64,000 nt of DNA from a virus. Position numbers and translations under genes: made by a program. The notes under the pieces are model-generated. The model did no database searches. It was not told the DNA's origin and saw nothing but the letters and a program-made list of their open reading frames with translations. The stretch is taken from the IMG/VR virus record IMGVR_UViG_3300025168_000043, positions 32,377 to 96,376 of that record. One strand, written 5' to 3'. This document shows, in pieces, positions 47,486 to 54,514 of this stretch (position 1 is its first letter; each line of letters opens with the position of its first letter).

Positions 47486-47492
47486 CTATTTA
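47486..47492 (+). promoter_or_regulatory. Candidate late promoter motif CTATTTA
   Basis: GTACTATTTATTTATG lies 47 bases before the scaffold ATG at 47533. No other copy is present before the capsid gene, so it probably makes the scaffold-capsid message that ends at the terminator at 50319. Confidence 0.62.
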
Positions 47493-47532
47493 TTTATGAC
47501 AAAATAAGTGTTTCTAACACGAGGATTCAAGC

Positions 47533-48513
47533 ATGCCAACACTCCTAGAACAAGCTATTATCGACGCAGAAGAACTTAGAGAGGCCGCGTTAAAGAACGC
47601 CGAGTCTACTATTCTGGAAAAGTACAACAACGAAGTAAAGAATGTTGTTGAAACTCTTCTGGAACAAGAAGAAGAAATGGAAATGATGGGCGCGATGGAA
47701 GAGCCCGCCTTCGCTGCTGCTGAAGAAGAAGAGATGTGTCCTTGTCCTGACAAGGAAGAAGAAGAAATGGTTTCTTTTAGCTTAGAAGATCTTAAGAATA
47801 TGGCCGACGACCTAGAAGGCACTTCCGTTATGGGTGAGCCAGAAAGTCAAGAAGATCTTATGACCGGTCTTGGAATGGAGCCCGACGACGAAGACGAGAC
47901 TCTTCCCCTCCAAGAGGAGTTTGAGTTGACTGAGGAAGATGTTGAACTCGATGAAGAGATGATTAAAGAACTCGTTGAGGAATTAGTTGTTGATGTGATG
48001 CCTGTTAAAACTGGCTGGCTCGCAACCCCACAAGGTGAAATGCAATACGCAGAAGAATTAGAATTGGCTAGATTGGCCGGCACGGAGGCCCAAGAGCAAA
48101 TGAAAGCTCTTAAGGATGCCCACGACCGTCTAACCATTACAAACGAATCTTTGACAAGCGACAATAGAAAGCTTGTTGGGGGCATTTTAGCATTGAAAGA
48201 GAAGGTTGAAGAAACCCTCTTGGAAAATGCGAAACTTCTCTATATGAATCAGGCATTGAATAGTGCCTCCCTGAATGAGCGACAAAGGTCAAACGTTGTC
48301 GAGTCTATTCGCAAGGCTGATTCTGTTGAAGAGGCGAAGGTTATATATGAAACCCTTCAAAGCGCAGCGGGCGACTCTACTCGTAGAAAGCCAAAATCGT
48401 TGAGCGAAGCAATCAGTAGGCCTTCATCGACATTGCCAAGACGAAGAAAAGAAAGAGCGCAAGGGGATTCCGTTGCGAAGGATCGATTCCAAATTTTGGC
48501 AGGACTTAAATGA
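47533..48513 (+). CDS. Prohead scaffold/core protein, gp22-like
   Basis: This 326-residue protein lies between the protease and the capsid gene as T4 gp22 does. It is strongly acidic, with Glu runs at about 45-85 and 120-155, and largely helical with coiled coil at 190-265. The last 50 residues turn basic (STRRKPKSLSEA, then LPRRRKERAQGDS), as expected for contact with the capsid shell. Several [L/I]-x-E sites would let the prohead protease remove it. The call is by place and composition, since scaffold sequences vary greatly. Confidence 0.8.
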   Translation: MPTLLEQAIIDAEELREAALKNAESTILEKYNNEVKNVVETLLEQEEEMEMMGAMEEPAFAAAEEEEMCPCPDKEEEEMVSFSLEDLKNMADDLEGTSVMGEPESQEDLMTGLGMEPDDEDETLPLQEEFELTEEDVELDEEMIKELVEELVVDVMPVKTGWLATPQGEMQYAEELELARLAGTEAQEQMKALKDAHDRLTITNESLTSDNRKLVGGILALKEKVEETLLENAKLLYMNQALNSASLNERQRSNVVESIRKADSVEEAKVIYETLQSAAGDSTRRKPKSLSEAISRPSSTLPRRRKERAQGDSVAKDRFQILAGLK

Positions 48514-48539
48514 CAGAATAATCCAATTAAATTAATTAA

Positions 48540-48550
48540 AAGGAGGTGAT
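48540..48550 (+). promoter_or_regulatory. Extended Shine-Dalgarno of the capsid gene
   Basis: AAGGAGGTGAT matches eleven consecutive bases of the complement of the usual 16S rRNA 3' end. It sits 8 bases (from GGAGG) before the ATG at 48555, and rules out the in-frame GTG at 48546 as the start because that codon lies within it. Confidence 0.85.
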
Positions 48551-48554
48551 TAAA

Positions 48555-50294
48555 ATGTCAATATTAAATAAATTAACTGAAGGAATCGTGAACCGCGATC
48601 TCCGTCAGGAAGGCGATGCCCTTATCTCTAAATGGGAAAAGACCGGTCTCCTCGAAGGACTCAATAATGATTCTTCGAAGAACGGAATGGCCCGACTTCT
48701 TGAAAATCAAGCCAAGCAGCTTCTGAAAGAGGCTTCTTCTATGGCAGCAGGCGATGTGGAAGGTTTTGCTTCCGTCGCATTCCCGCTCGTTCGCCGCGTG
48801 TTCGGTGGTCTTTTGGCCAACGATCTCGTTAGTGTTCAGCCGATGAGTCTCCCAAGTGGTCTCATCTTCTTCATGGACTTCACTTACAGTGACAGTCGTC
48901 TCGGTCTTACCGATGGTGAGTCTGTCTACGGTGGTGGTGTTGTGGCTAAGGGCATCCAAACAGGTGTCACGGATGTTAAGGAAAGTGGTGGTGGTTTCTA
49001 CAACCTTGCCAATGCTTACTCGCATCCTACTGCCTCTGTGACTGTCCAGATGGACAATGTTGTTGTCGCCGGTTCAACCGTTGCGGCTACCACTACAGAT
49101 GCAAACAAGAAGCTGATTCGTTTCGACCCGGACATTCTTGGTGATAGTACAAACCGTATTGCTGTTTTCAAAGGCGACAATGTTGTTGGTACTGATCTTC
49201 CAAATCTCAACAGAGATATGGTGACTGCAATCGAGGCAACGGCTGGTACGTTCAACCTTGGTAACGGTACTCAAGCTCGTCGTCTGACTTTCATCGATGC
49301 CGATGACAAGTTGAACGTCGTTTTCTTCAGAACTGGTGGCGCTATTACAGATCCAACCAGTACACAGACTCTCGTTCTTAGTTACCCAATTGCCGATAAG
49401 TTCGACAATGGTGGAGCTACTCCGGGTTCTGTGGTCGGTGGCGATCCTTGGGGCCTTGAAGAAGCTACTAATGCTACTCAAGCTTCCTCTGCATCAGGCG
49501 CTGGAGCCAAAGATGTCATCCCTGAGATCGACATTAAGGTGGACTCGGTTGCTGTGACAGCGATGACCAAGAAACTGAAGGCCAAATGGTCGCCAGAACT
49601 CGGTCAAGACTTGAATGCATACCACAACCTCGACGCTGAAGTTGAGTTGACCTCGATCCTGTCGGAGCAAATTGCTCTTGAGATCGATCGTGAGATCGTG
49701 AACGACTTGATCCAAGGTGCAACTGCTGGTACATTCTACTGGTCGCGCTCTCCGGGCCTCTTCGTGAACCGCACAACTGGTGTTGAAATCGGCGCTGCTT
49801 CGGCTGCTCCTGACTTCACTGGTACGGTTTCCGAGTGGTATGAAACCCTCATTGAGACCATCAATGATGTGTCGGCTCGTATTCATGTGAAGACTCTTCG
49901 CGGCGGTGCAAACTTCCTCGTGACCTCACCTGAAGTTGCTAACATCCTTGAGTTCACCGCTGGCTTCCGTGCTAGTGTGACTGCTGACTCCGATCGCGGT
50001 ACCGCAGGTGCAATCAACGTCGGTTCTATCTCTAAGAAGTTCGACATCTATGTCGATCCTTACTTCCCACGGAACGTCGTACTCGTCGGCCGTAAGGGTG
50101 GTAGCTTCCTTGAGTCGGGCTATGTTTACGCTCCGTATGTGCCCCTACAGGTCACGCCAACTATCTTCGGCACCGAGGACTTCGTACCTCGTAAGGGCGT
50201 CTTGACGCGCTACGCCAAGAAGATGGTCCGTCCTGATATGTACGGTCTGGTTATTTGTCGCGGACTCCTTGGTGAAGCTGGTGCAACTAGCTAA
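48555..50294 (+). CDS. Major capsid protein, gp23-like
   Basis: This 579-residue protein has the T4 gp23 layout (521 residues): a helical N-terminal propeptide with LLENQAKQLLKEAS, where Leu57-Lys58-Glu59 then Ala60 matches the T4 cut after Leu-Thr-Glu65. After this comes GFASVAFPLVRRVFGGLLAN and VQPMSLPSGLIFFMDF, typical of the HK97-fold gp23 core. The C terminus has TRYAKKMVRPDMYGLVICRG. The start is fixed by the extended ribosome site. Codons are visibly richer in C- and G-ending forms than those of neighbours, as expected for the most abundant protein. A strong terminator follows. Confidence 0.95.
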   Translation: MSILNKLTEGIVNRDLRQEGDALISKWEKTGLLEGLNNDSSKNGMARLLENQAKQLLKEASSMAAGDVEGFASVAFPLVRRVFGGLLANDLVSVQPMSLPSGLIFFMDFTYSDSRLGLTDGESVYGGGVVAKGIQTGVTDVKESGGGFYNLANAYSHPTASVTVQMDNVVVAGSTVAATTTDANKKLIRFDPDILGDSTNRIAVFKGDNVVGTDLPNLNRDMVTAIEATAGTFNLGNGTQARRLTFIDADDKLNVVFFRTGGAITDPTSTQTLVLSYPIADKFDNGGATPGSVVGGDPWGLEEATNATQASSASGAGAKDVIPEIDIKVDSVAVTAMTKKLKAKWSPELGQDLNAYHNLDAEVELTSILSEQIALEIDREIVNDLIQGATAGTFYWSRSPGLFVNRTTGVEIGAASAAPDFTGTVSEWYETLIETINDVSARIHVKTLRGGANFLVTSPEVANILEFTAGFRASVTADSDRGTAGAINVGSISKKFDIYVDPYFPRNVVLVGRKGGSFLESGYVYAPYVPLQVTPTIFGTEDFVPRKGVLTRYAKKMVRPDMYGLVICRGLLGEAGATS

Positions 50295-50318
50295 TCCATA
50301 AAGATTGCTTGACAATCT

Positions 50319-50349
50319 AACCCGCTCTCTTCGGAGGGCGGGTTTTTTT
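50319..50349 (+). terminator. Intrinsic terminator after the capsid gene
   Basis: AACCCGC pairs with GCGGGTT, extended by TCT/AGG, closing on a C(TTCG)G tetraloop, then seven T. The TTCG tetraloop with C-G closing pair is unusually stable. Confidence 0.92.
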
Positions 50350-50371
50350 ATGCTTATACTAAACTAAGAAA

Positions 50372-50378
50372 CTATTTA
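50372..50378 (+). promoter_or_regulatory. Candidate late promoter motif CTATTTA
   Basis: GAAACTATTTATAAG stands 22 bases after the capsid terminator and 136 bases before the next ATG, the longest leader in the set. The leader contains paired hairpins at 50402-50456. Confidence 0.62.
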
Positions 50379-50401
50379 TAAGTGACTTGGAAATACTCTC
50401 C

Positions 50402-50456
50402 GGGGTCGAGGCCACTGACCCTTGAAGAAATCTGACCGAAGTGGCTGGTCTTTTTT
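50402..50456 (+). promoter_or_regulatory. Leader RNA with two hairpins and complementary loops
   Basis: Hairpin 1 is GGGTC (50403-50407) with GACCC (50417-50421) around the loop GAGGCCACT. Hairpin 2 is GACC (50434-50437) with GGTC (50447-50450) around the loop GAAGTGGCT, then six T. The loops hold GCCACT and AGTGGC, exact complements, so they can kiss or form a competing long stem. Hairpin 2 with the T-run could be a weak terminator whose strength depends on this pairing. The rest of the gap (50457-50507) shows only an AAAAGGAGAA ribosome site. Confidence 0.55.
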
Positions 50457-50507
50457 CGTGATTATTAACAAGTTATCGATAACTTAACTTAAAAGGAGAA
50501 ATTAAAA

Positions 50508-51038
50508 ATGGGAAGTCGAAGAATAGGATTAGCGCGATTTGAGGCGTTGCTAGAAGCGGTCGATAGAGACCTCAATCTTGAAAACTCAACATTAACTAAC
50601 TGTACAATCACAACAAACGCAGCGTGTACTTTCACCGGTACAACCCGTCTGCTTCACACCTCTGGCGTCATCAGACACCAAGGCGCCGAAGCGACGACTG
50701 CCGATGATACGGCGGTTGTCACAGCAGCAAACGTTTTGACACAAATCGTCAAGTGTACCCCCGGAGCCGACCGAAGCAAAGCTACCGATACAGCAGCTAA
50801 CTTTGTTTCAGGGCTAAATCTAACAGCGGATAATGATTCGTTTGATTTTCACTTCATTAACTTAGCTACTGATGGAACATCTGCCGTTACGTTAACCGCC
50901 GGCTCAGGTGTGACTCTTGTCGGTCGTATGGTTATTATGGCACAGGATGCAGCCGAGGATGCAGTTGCGGAAGGTGTTGCTACTTTCCGTGTTCGTCGTA
51001 CTGGCGCTACAGCCGTTACGATTTATCGTATTGGCTAG
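50508..51038 (+). CDS. Small beta-rich virion protein, probable head decoration
   Basis: This 176-residue protein follows the capsid gene behind its own promoter motif and leader. A short helical start (LARFEALLEAVDRDLNLENS) precedes a Thr/Ala/Gly-rich beta part with TLTAGSGVTLVGRMVIMAQD and the end TFRVRRTGATAVTIYRIG. The latter style is common in abundant small virion proteins of marine phages. A capsid decoration or stabilising role is likely by position; no family name can be given. A terminator follows within 25 bases. Confidence 0.7.
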   Translation: MGSRRIGLARFEALLEAVDRDLNLENSTLTNCTITTNAACTFTGTTRLLHTSGVIRHQGAEATTADDTAVVTAANVLTQIVKCTPGADRSKATDTAANFVSGLNLTADNDSFDFHFINLATDGTSAVTLTAGSGVTLVGRMVIMAQDAAEDAVAEGVATFRVRRTGATAVTIYRIG

Positions 51039-51062
51039 TATCATCTGAGACTATGAAACAGG

Positions 51063-51095
51063 CCCCCTTCCAGTTTTGGTTGGGGGTTTTTTTTT
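51063..51095 (+). terminator. Intrinsic terminator after the decoration-like gene
   Basis: CCCCC pairs with GGGGG around an inner CCA/TGG stem with loop GTTT, followed by nine T. It insulates the next, sigma-70-driven mini-gene from late read-through. Confidence 0.88.
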
Positions 51096-51096
51096 A

Positions 51097-51125
51097 TTGA
51101 CACATATAACATATTGTGTTATAAT
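51097..51125 (+). promoter_or_regulatory. Consensus sigma-70 promoter (early type)
   Basis: TTGACA at 51097-51102 and TATAAT at 51120-51125 are perfect with a 17-base spacer, starting directly after the T-run. GTGTTATAATA, then AGTAT, is shared with the promoter at 29680. It serves the 53-residue gene at 51150. Confidence 0.87.
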
Positions 51126-51149
51126 AAAGTATTGAGACAAGGAGTAGGC

Positions 51150-51311
51150 ATGTCAGAGACAGAGACAATAAATATTAGTCTACAAGATAGACTTGAGTTA
51201 TTAGAGCAGCAAGTAAAAGAGTTAGTAGGACGACAAAACAATATATTGCAACATTTGCGAGAATTAATCTCAACACTCGCAGAAATCCAACCGGATTATT
51301 ATGAAGAATAG
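51150..51311 (+). CDS. Small coiled-coil protein under an early promoter
   Basis: This 53-residue acidic protein is one helix with heptad leucines (LQDRLELLEQQVKELVGR, then ILQHLRELISTLAE), so it should dimerise or trimerise. The ATG follows AAGGAG. It is bounded by a terminator upstream and a late motif 2 bases after its stop, which makes it an independent early unit inserted in the head region. Small early proteins of this sort often bind host factors, but nothing shows that here. Confidence 0.7.
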   Translation: MSETETINISLQDRLELLEQQVKELVGRQNNILQHLRELISTLAEIQPDYYEE

Positions 51312-51313
51312 AA

Positions 51314-51320
51314 CTATTTA
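51314..51320 (+). promoter_or_regulatory. Candidate late promoter motif CTATTTA
   Basis: GAACTATTTATTATAA lies 37 bases before the ATG at 51351, directly after the previous stop. Confidence 0.6.
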
Positions 51321-51350
51321 TTATAACCCTCTGGGTTGAAGGAACAAAAA

Positions 51351-51593
51351 ATGAAGTTTATATCACGCGCAAAGCGCAAGGCACTTGAAGAGAAGCTGGC
51401 TACACTCGATAAACAGAGTGCAGAAGCAAAAGAAATCAGGGGGAGCTTAGGCTGGGGTGAACCAGAGCCACCGGCACCACCACCTGCTCCACCTAAACCT
51501 AAAGCAAAGCCTGTTCCAAAAGCAAAGGCAGCACCGAAAAAGGCTCCCGCTGCTAAGAAGCCGGCTACAAAGAAAAAGACAACTAAAAAATAA
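51351..51593 (+). CDS. Lys/Pro/Ala-rich histone H1-like basic protein
   Basis: This 80-residue protein has a short helical head (MKFISRAKRKALEEKLATLD) and then a tail made almost only of Lys, Ala and Pro: PPAPPPAPPKPKAKPVPKAK, then AAPKKAPAAKKPATKKKTTKK. This is the composition of histone H1 C-terminal tails and of bacterial H1-like proteins, which neutralise DNA charge. The start at 51351 follows AAGGAAC; an in-frame TTG at 51336 has no site. A late motif and a terminator enclose it, so it is likely made late. DNA condensation in the head, or a flexible virion linker, are the two readings. Confidence 0.7.
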   Translation: MKFISRAKRKALEEKLATLDKQSAEAKEIRGSLGWGEPEPPAPPPAPPKPKAKPVPKAKAAPKKAPAAKKPATKKKTTKK

Positions 51594-51631
51594 AAGTAAC
51601 TTTTAATAACGATTTGGTTGTTGGCACCCGG

Positions 51632-51662
51632 CCCCTCACCTTATTGGTGGGGGGTTTTGTTT
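51632..51662 (+). terminator. Intrinsic terminator after the H1-like gene
   Basis: CCCCTCACC pairs with GGTGGGGGG (one G-T wobble) around the loop TTATT, followed by TTTTGTTTT. The next late motif begins 9 bases later. Confidence 0.88.
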
Positions 51663-51670
51663 TGTGTAAA

Positions 51671-51677
51671 CTATTTA
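51671..51677 (+). promoter_or_regulatory. Candidate late promoter motif CTATTTA
   Basis: TAAACTATTTATACTG stands directly after the terminator and 28 bases before the ATG at 51699, with TAGGAG between. This terminator-motif-SD arrangement is the clearest case for the motif being a promoter. Confidence 0.65.
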
Positions 51678-51698
51678 TACTGTATAGGAGAAAAACGT

Positions 51699-53012
51699 AT
51701 GGCTGTACCTACTCTAACACCTGCTAGCACGACAAGTAAGGTTATACTGACATCAACAGGTAGCACCGAAGCTACTGGCAACGGTGCAGCATCCGCAACT
51801 CATTATCCTTTTGGGATATACGTTGATACGACATCAGCCTTGTTCGATGCTAACTTCATTTCAGGTGCCTCAGATCAAGTTGCGTACACTTATAAAAAGC
51901 TTGGGGGTGATGTTCTAGATATTGAACTTACAGTAGGAAATGTTTACGCAGCCTACGAAGAGTCTGTTTTAGAATATACTTATCATATAAATAAACATCA
52001 AGCAAAGAATGTTCTTGGTAGCCTATTGGGCTTTGCCACTGGAACCTTTGATCATGACGGCCAAATGACCGGTGGCGATGCCTCTGGTTCAGCAGTTAAC
52101 TTGGCTTTTCCTAAGTTTAAGGTTGAATATGCTAGGAAAGTTGGAGAGGGTTTTGCAGAAGAAGCAGGCATTGGCGGAGATAATACTTTTTACTCTGCAT
52201 CGTTCGCTCTAACTTCTGGTGTGCAGGACTATGATTTACAAACAATTATATCACGATCCGCAACTACAAATGTAGACGAAGCATCAGGCGGGTCAGTTCC
52301 ATACGCTGATTTGGTTGGCAATAGAAAAGTAAAAATTCAAAAAGTGTTTTATAAAACCCCCGGTTCTATGTGGAGGTTTTATGGTTATTATGGCGGTCTT
52401 AATGTAGTAGGCAATCTCAACTACTATGGACAGTATTCAGATGATAGTACTTTTGAAATAATACCTGTATGGCAAAATAAACTTCAAGCTATGGCATATG
52501 AAGACCATCTGTTTACAAGATTATCCCATTATTCTTATGAGCTTTTTAATAATAAATTAAGACTCTTTCCTATTCCTCATGGATTTATTCCTCATATGTG
52601 GGTTCAGTTTACGATAGATAGTCAGCCTTGGACAGAGGATTCAGACAGAAAGAATGGCACAGACGGTATTAATAACATGAACACTCTGCCGTTCGATAAT
52701 ATACCCTATAAGAACGTTAACGCCATTGGCAAGCATTGGATCCGTCGTTACGCTCTCGCGCTCTGTAAGGAGATGCTAGGCCAGATTCGCGGCAAGTTTG
52801 GTGGTAGTATCCCAATCCCCGGTGATAATGTAACTCTCAACTCAGCCGACCTCTTGGGACAAGCAAAAGAAGAGCAAGATTATCTCAAGGAAGAGTTAAA
52901 AACTATTCTAGATGAAATGACCTACAATGCCCTCGCAAAACAAGACGCTGAAAAGATTGAAGCCATAGACAAGGTGAACGGCGGTATTCCATTAATGATT
53001 TATCAGGGGTAA
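51699..53012 (+). CDS. Probable neck / head-completion protein (gp13 position)
   Basis: This 437-residue protein begins MAVPTLTPASTTSKVILTST at the ATG behind TAGGAG. A beta-rich N-terminal part is followed by helical segments (VYAAYEESVLEYTYHINKHQ near 85-105, and WIRRYALALCKEMLGQIRGK near 345-365). In T4, gp13 and gp14 close the head after packaging and connect it to the tail. This gene is the first of three between the capsid and the sheath, which is the neck position. The match is by place and length, so the exact T4 counterpart is uncertain. Confidence 0.72.
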   Translation: MAVPTLTPASTTSKVILTSTGSTEATGNGAASATHYPFGIYVDTTSALFDANFISGASDQVAYTYKKLGGDVLDIELTVGNVYAAYEESVLEYTYHINKHQAKNVLGSLLGFATGTFDHDGQMTGGDASGSAVNLAFPKFKVEYARKVGEGFAEEAGIGGDNTFYSASFALTSGVQDYDLQTIISRSATTNVDEASGGSVPYADLVGNRKVKIQKVFYKTPGSMWRFYGYYGGLNVVGNLNYYGQYSDDSTFEIIPVWQNKLQAMAYEDHLFTRLSHYSYELFNNKLRLFPIPHGFIPHMWVQFTIDSQPWTEDSDRKNGTDGINNMNTLPFDNIPYKNVNAIGKHWIRRYALALCKEMLGQIRGKFGGSIPIPGDNVTLNSADLLGQAKEEQDYLKEELKTILDEMTYNALAKQDAEKIEAIDKVNGGIPLMIYQG

Positions 53013-53016
53013 ATAA

Positions 53017-53511
53017 ATGTCAAACGAGAATAAATGGTCACAACCTGATGCCCCACCTCCCCCAATGTTTGCAGGGAAGAAGGAAAGAGATCTCGTAAAG
53101 CAAGTTAATGATGAACTGATTGAACGAGTCATAGGTCAAACCGTCGCCTATTATCCAATAGACACTCAAACAACAAACTTTCACTCTCTCTATGGAGAGG
53201 CTATTCACAAAAACTTTTTGCCTCCCATCCGAGTTAATGCTCTTGTAGAATTTGATGGGATAAACACAAAGTTCGAAAATAGTATAGGTTTAGATAAGAC
53301 CACAGAGATCACAGTCCACTTCCATAAGCGGCGCCTAACCGAAGACCAAGACCTTTTTGTGCGAGAAGGCGACTTCGTGGTATACGGAAAGTTTTTCTAC
53401 GAGATAGTTAGTTTATCGGAACCAAGACCGCTTTACGGTCAAGTAGATCATCTTTTAGAGATTTCTGCTAAATGTATTCGAGCACGAGAGGATTTATTCG
53501 ATGCCAGTTAA
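53017..53511 (+). CDS. Probable neck protein (gp14 position)
   Basis: This 164-residue protein starts 4 bases after the previous stop. A Pro-rich start (PDAPPPPMF) is followed by a helical stretch KERDLVKQVNDELIERVIGQ and a compact beta part, TEITVHFHKRRLTED, then GDFVVYGKFFYEIVSLSEP. This resembles small head-closure proteins that meet the tail terminator. It overlaps the next start by 11 bases. The counterpart of T4 gp14 is inferred from order. Confidence 0.7.
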   Translation: MSNENKWSQPDAPPPPMFAGKKERDLVKQVNDELIERVIGQTVAYYPIDTQTTNFHSLYGEAIHKNFLPPIRVNALVEFDGINTKFENSIGLDKTTEITVHFHKRRLTEDQDLFVREGDFVVYGKFFYEIVSLSEPRPLYGQVDHLLEISAKCIRAREDLFDAS

Positions 53512-54436
53512 AAAACCAGACTACTCGTTTACAGACTTGCCAGATCATGGCGATGTATTAAAAGACCTAACTTTTATGCCTTCAACCGCCGAGAATATCG
53601 ATCAGGCCATATTTAAATTTATCAACGAAGAGCTTGATTTATTCACAACCACAAATAAAGGCAGAAAAAAGGTCCCTGTTATTTGGGTTTCGGCTGAACG
53701 AGCCCATCAAATAAAGAACAATCGAGACCTGCGAGATAACAATGGAGTGTTAAAGCTCCCGCTTATTACTGTCGAGAGAACAGGGCTAACGAAAGATCCA
53801 GCATTTAAGGGTACTTGGCAGGCACATATGCCAGATTTTGCCAAAAGCTACCACAGGGTTAGAAGGGTCAATGTTCCAGCAGCCAGAAGAATAAACCAAG
53901 AAAAAACGTCAAACTTTGCAAACGCTTTTTCAGCAAGAAAGTCAGGACAGAACCAACAAACTGGTATAGGACAACGAAACTTCCCAGCCCGGCCTAATAG
54001 AAAGAACCCAACGGTTCTAGAAACCATATACTTGCCAATACCTATATGGGTTAACGCAACTTATTCTTTAAAGTTAAGAACTCAATATATACAACAGATG
54101 AATGATCTAACACAGCCATTCTATACTTTTACGGGGCAGATGAATTCCTTCTTCGCAACTAACGAGGGTCATAGATATGAAGGATTTGTTGAAGGTGATT
54201 TTGGTAAAACAAATAATATCGCTGAAATGGGGGAAGAGGAAAGAACTTATGTTACAGATGTCAACTTAAAGGTTCTTGGTTATCTTATGGGAGAGGGTTC
54301 CAACGACAAAAAACCCAAGGTCACAGTAACTCAAAACTTTGTGGATGTTAAAATACCAAGAGAAAGAGTTATAGTTGGAGACATAAATGAGTTCTTGAGA
54401 GAGGATGAGGAAGGAAAAGGTTTTTATAGAGAGTAG
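53501..54436 (+). CDS. Tail sheath stabiliser / terminator, gp15-like
   Basis: This 311-residue protein is near the length of T4 gp15 (272). The central YLPIPIWVNATYSLKLRTQY, then QQMNDLTQPF, and the later strand VTDVNLKVLGYLMGEG are the pattern of gp15-type tail terminators, which cap the completed tube and sheath and bind the neck. Its place just before the sheath gene is the usual one in related marine phages. A Ser/Gln-rich loop at 135-165 looks flexible. Confidence 0.8.
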   Translation: MPVKKPDYSFTDLPDHGDVLKDLTFMPSTAENIDQAIFKFINEELDLFTTTNKGRKKVPVIWVSAERAHQIKNNRDLRDNNGVLKLPLITVERTGLTKDPAFKGTWQAHMPDFAKSYHRVRRVNVPAARRINQEKTSNFANAFSARKSGQNQQTGIGQRNFPARPNRKNPTVLETIYLPIPIWVNATYSLKLRTQYIQQMNDLTQPFYTFTGQMNSFFATNEGHRYEGFVEGDFGKTNNIAEMGEEERTYVTDVNLKVLGYLMGEGSNDKKPKVTVTQNFVDVKIPRERVIVGDINEFLREDEEGKGFYRE

Positions 54437-54457
54437 GGTTTTTGCCCCCGCACAATA

Positions 54458-54464
54458 CTATTTA
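54458..54464 (+). promoter_or_regulatory. Candidate late promoter motif CTATTTA, with a second partial copy
   Basis: ATACTATTTATAAAG lies 57 bases before the sheath ATG. A one-base variant, CTATTTG, follows at 54490-54496, nearer the AAGGAG ribosome site. Two start points for this highly expressed gene are possible. Confidence 0.6.
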
Positions 54465-54514
54465 TAAAGAGAAAGGAACCATATTGAGACTATTTGGTTT
54501 AAGGAGACATAATA

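Noticed and set aside
50309-50314. TTGACA downstream of the capsid gene as a promoter
   Set aside because: No -10 box lies 16-18 bases later; that stretch is the terminator stem and loop.
54437-54452. GGGTTTTTGCCC after the gp15-like gene as a terminator
   Set aside because: The stem is only three or four pairs and no T-run follows.
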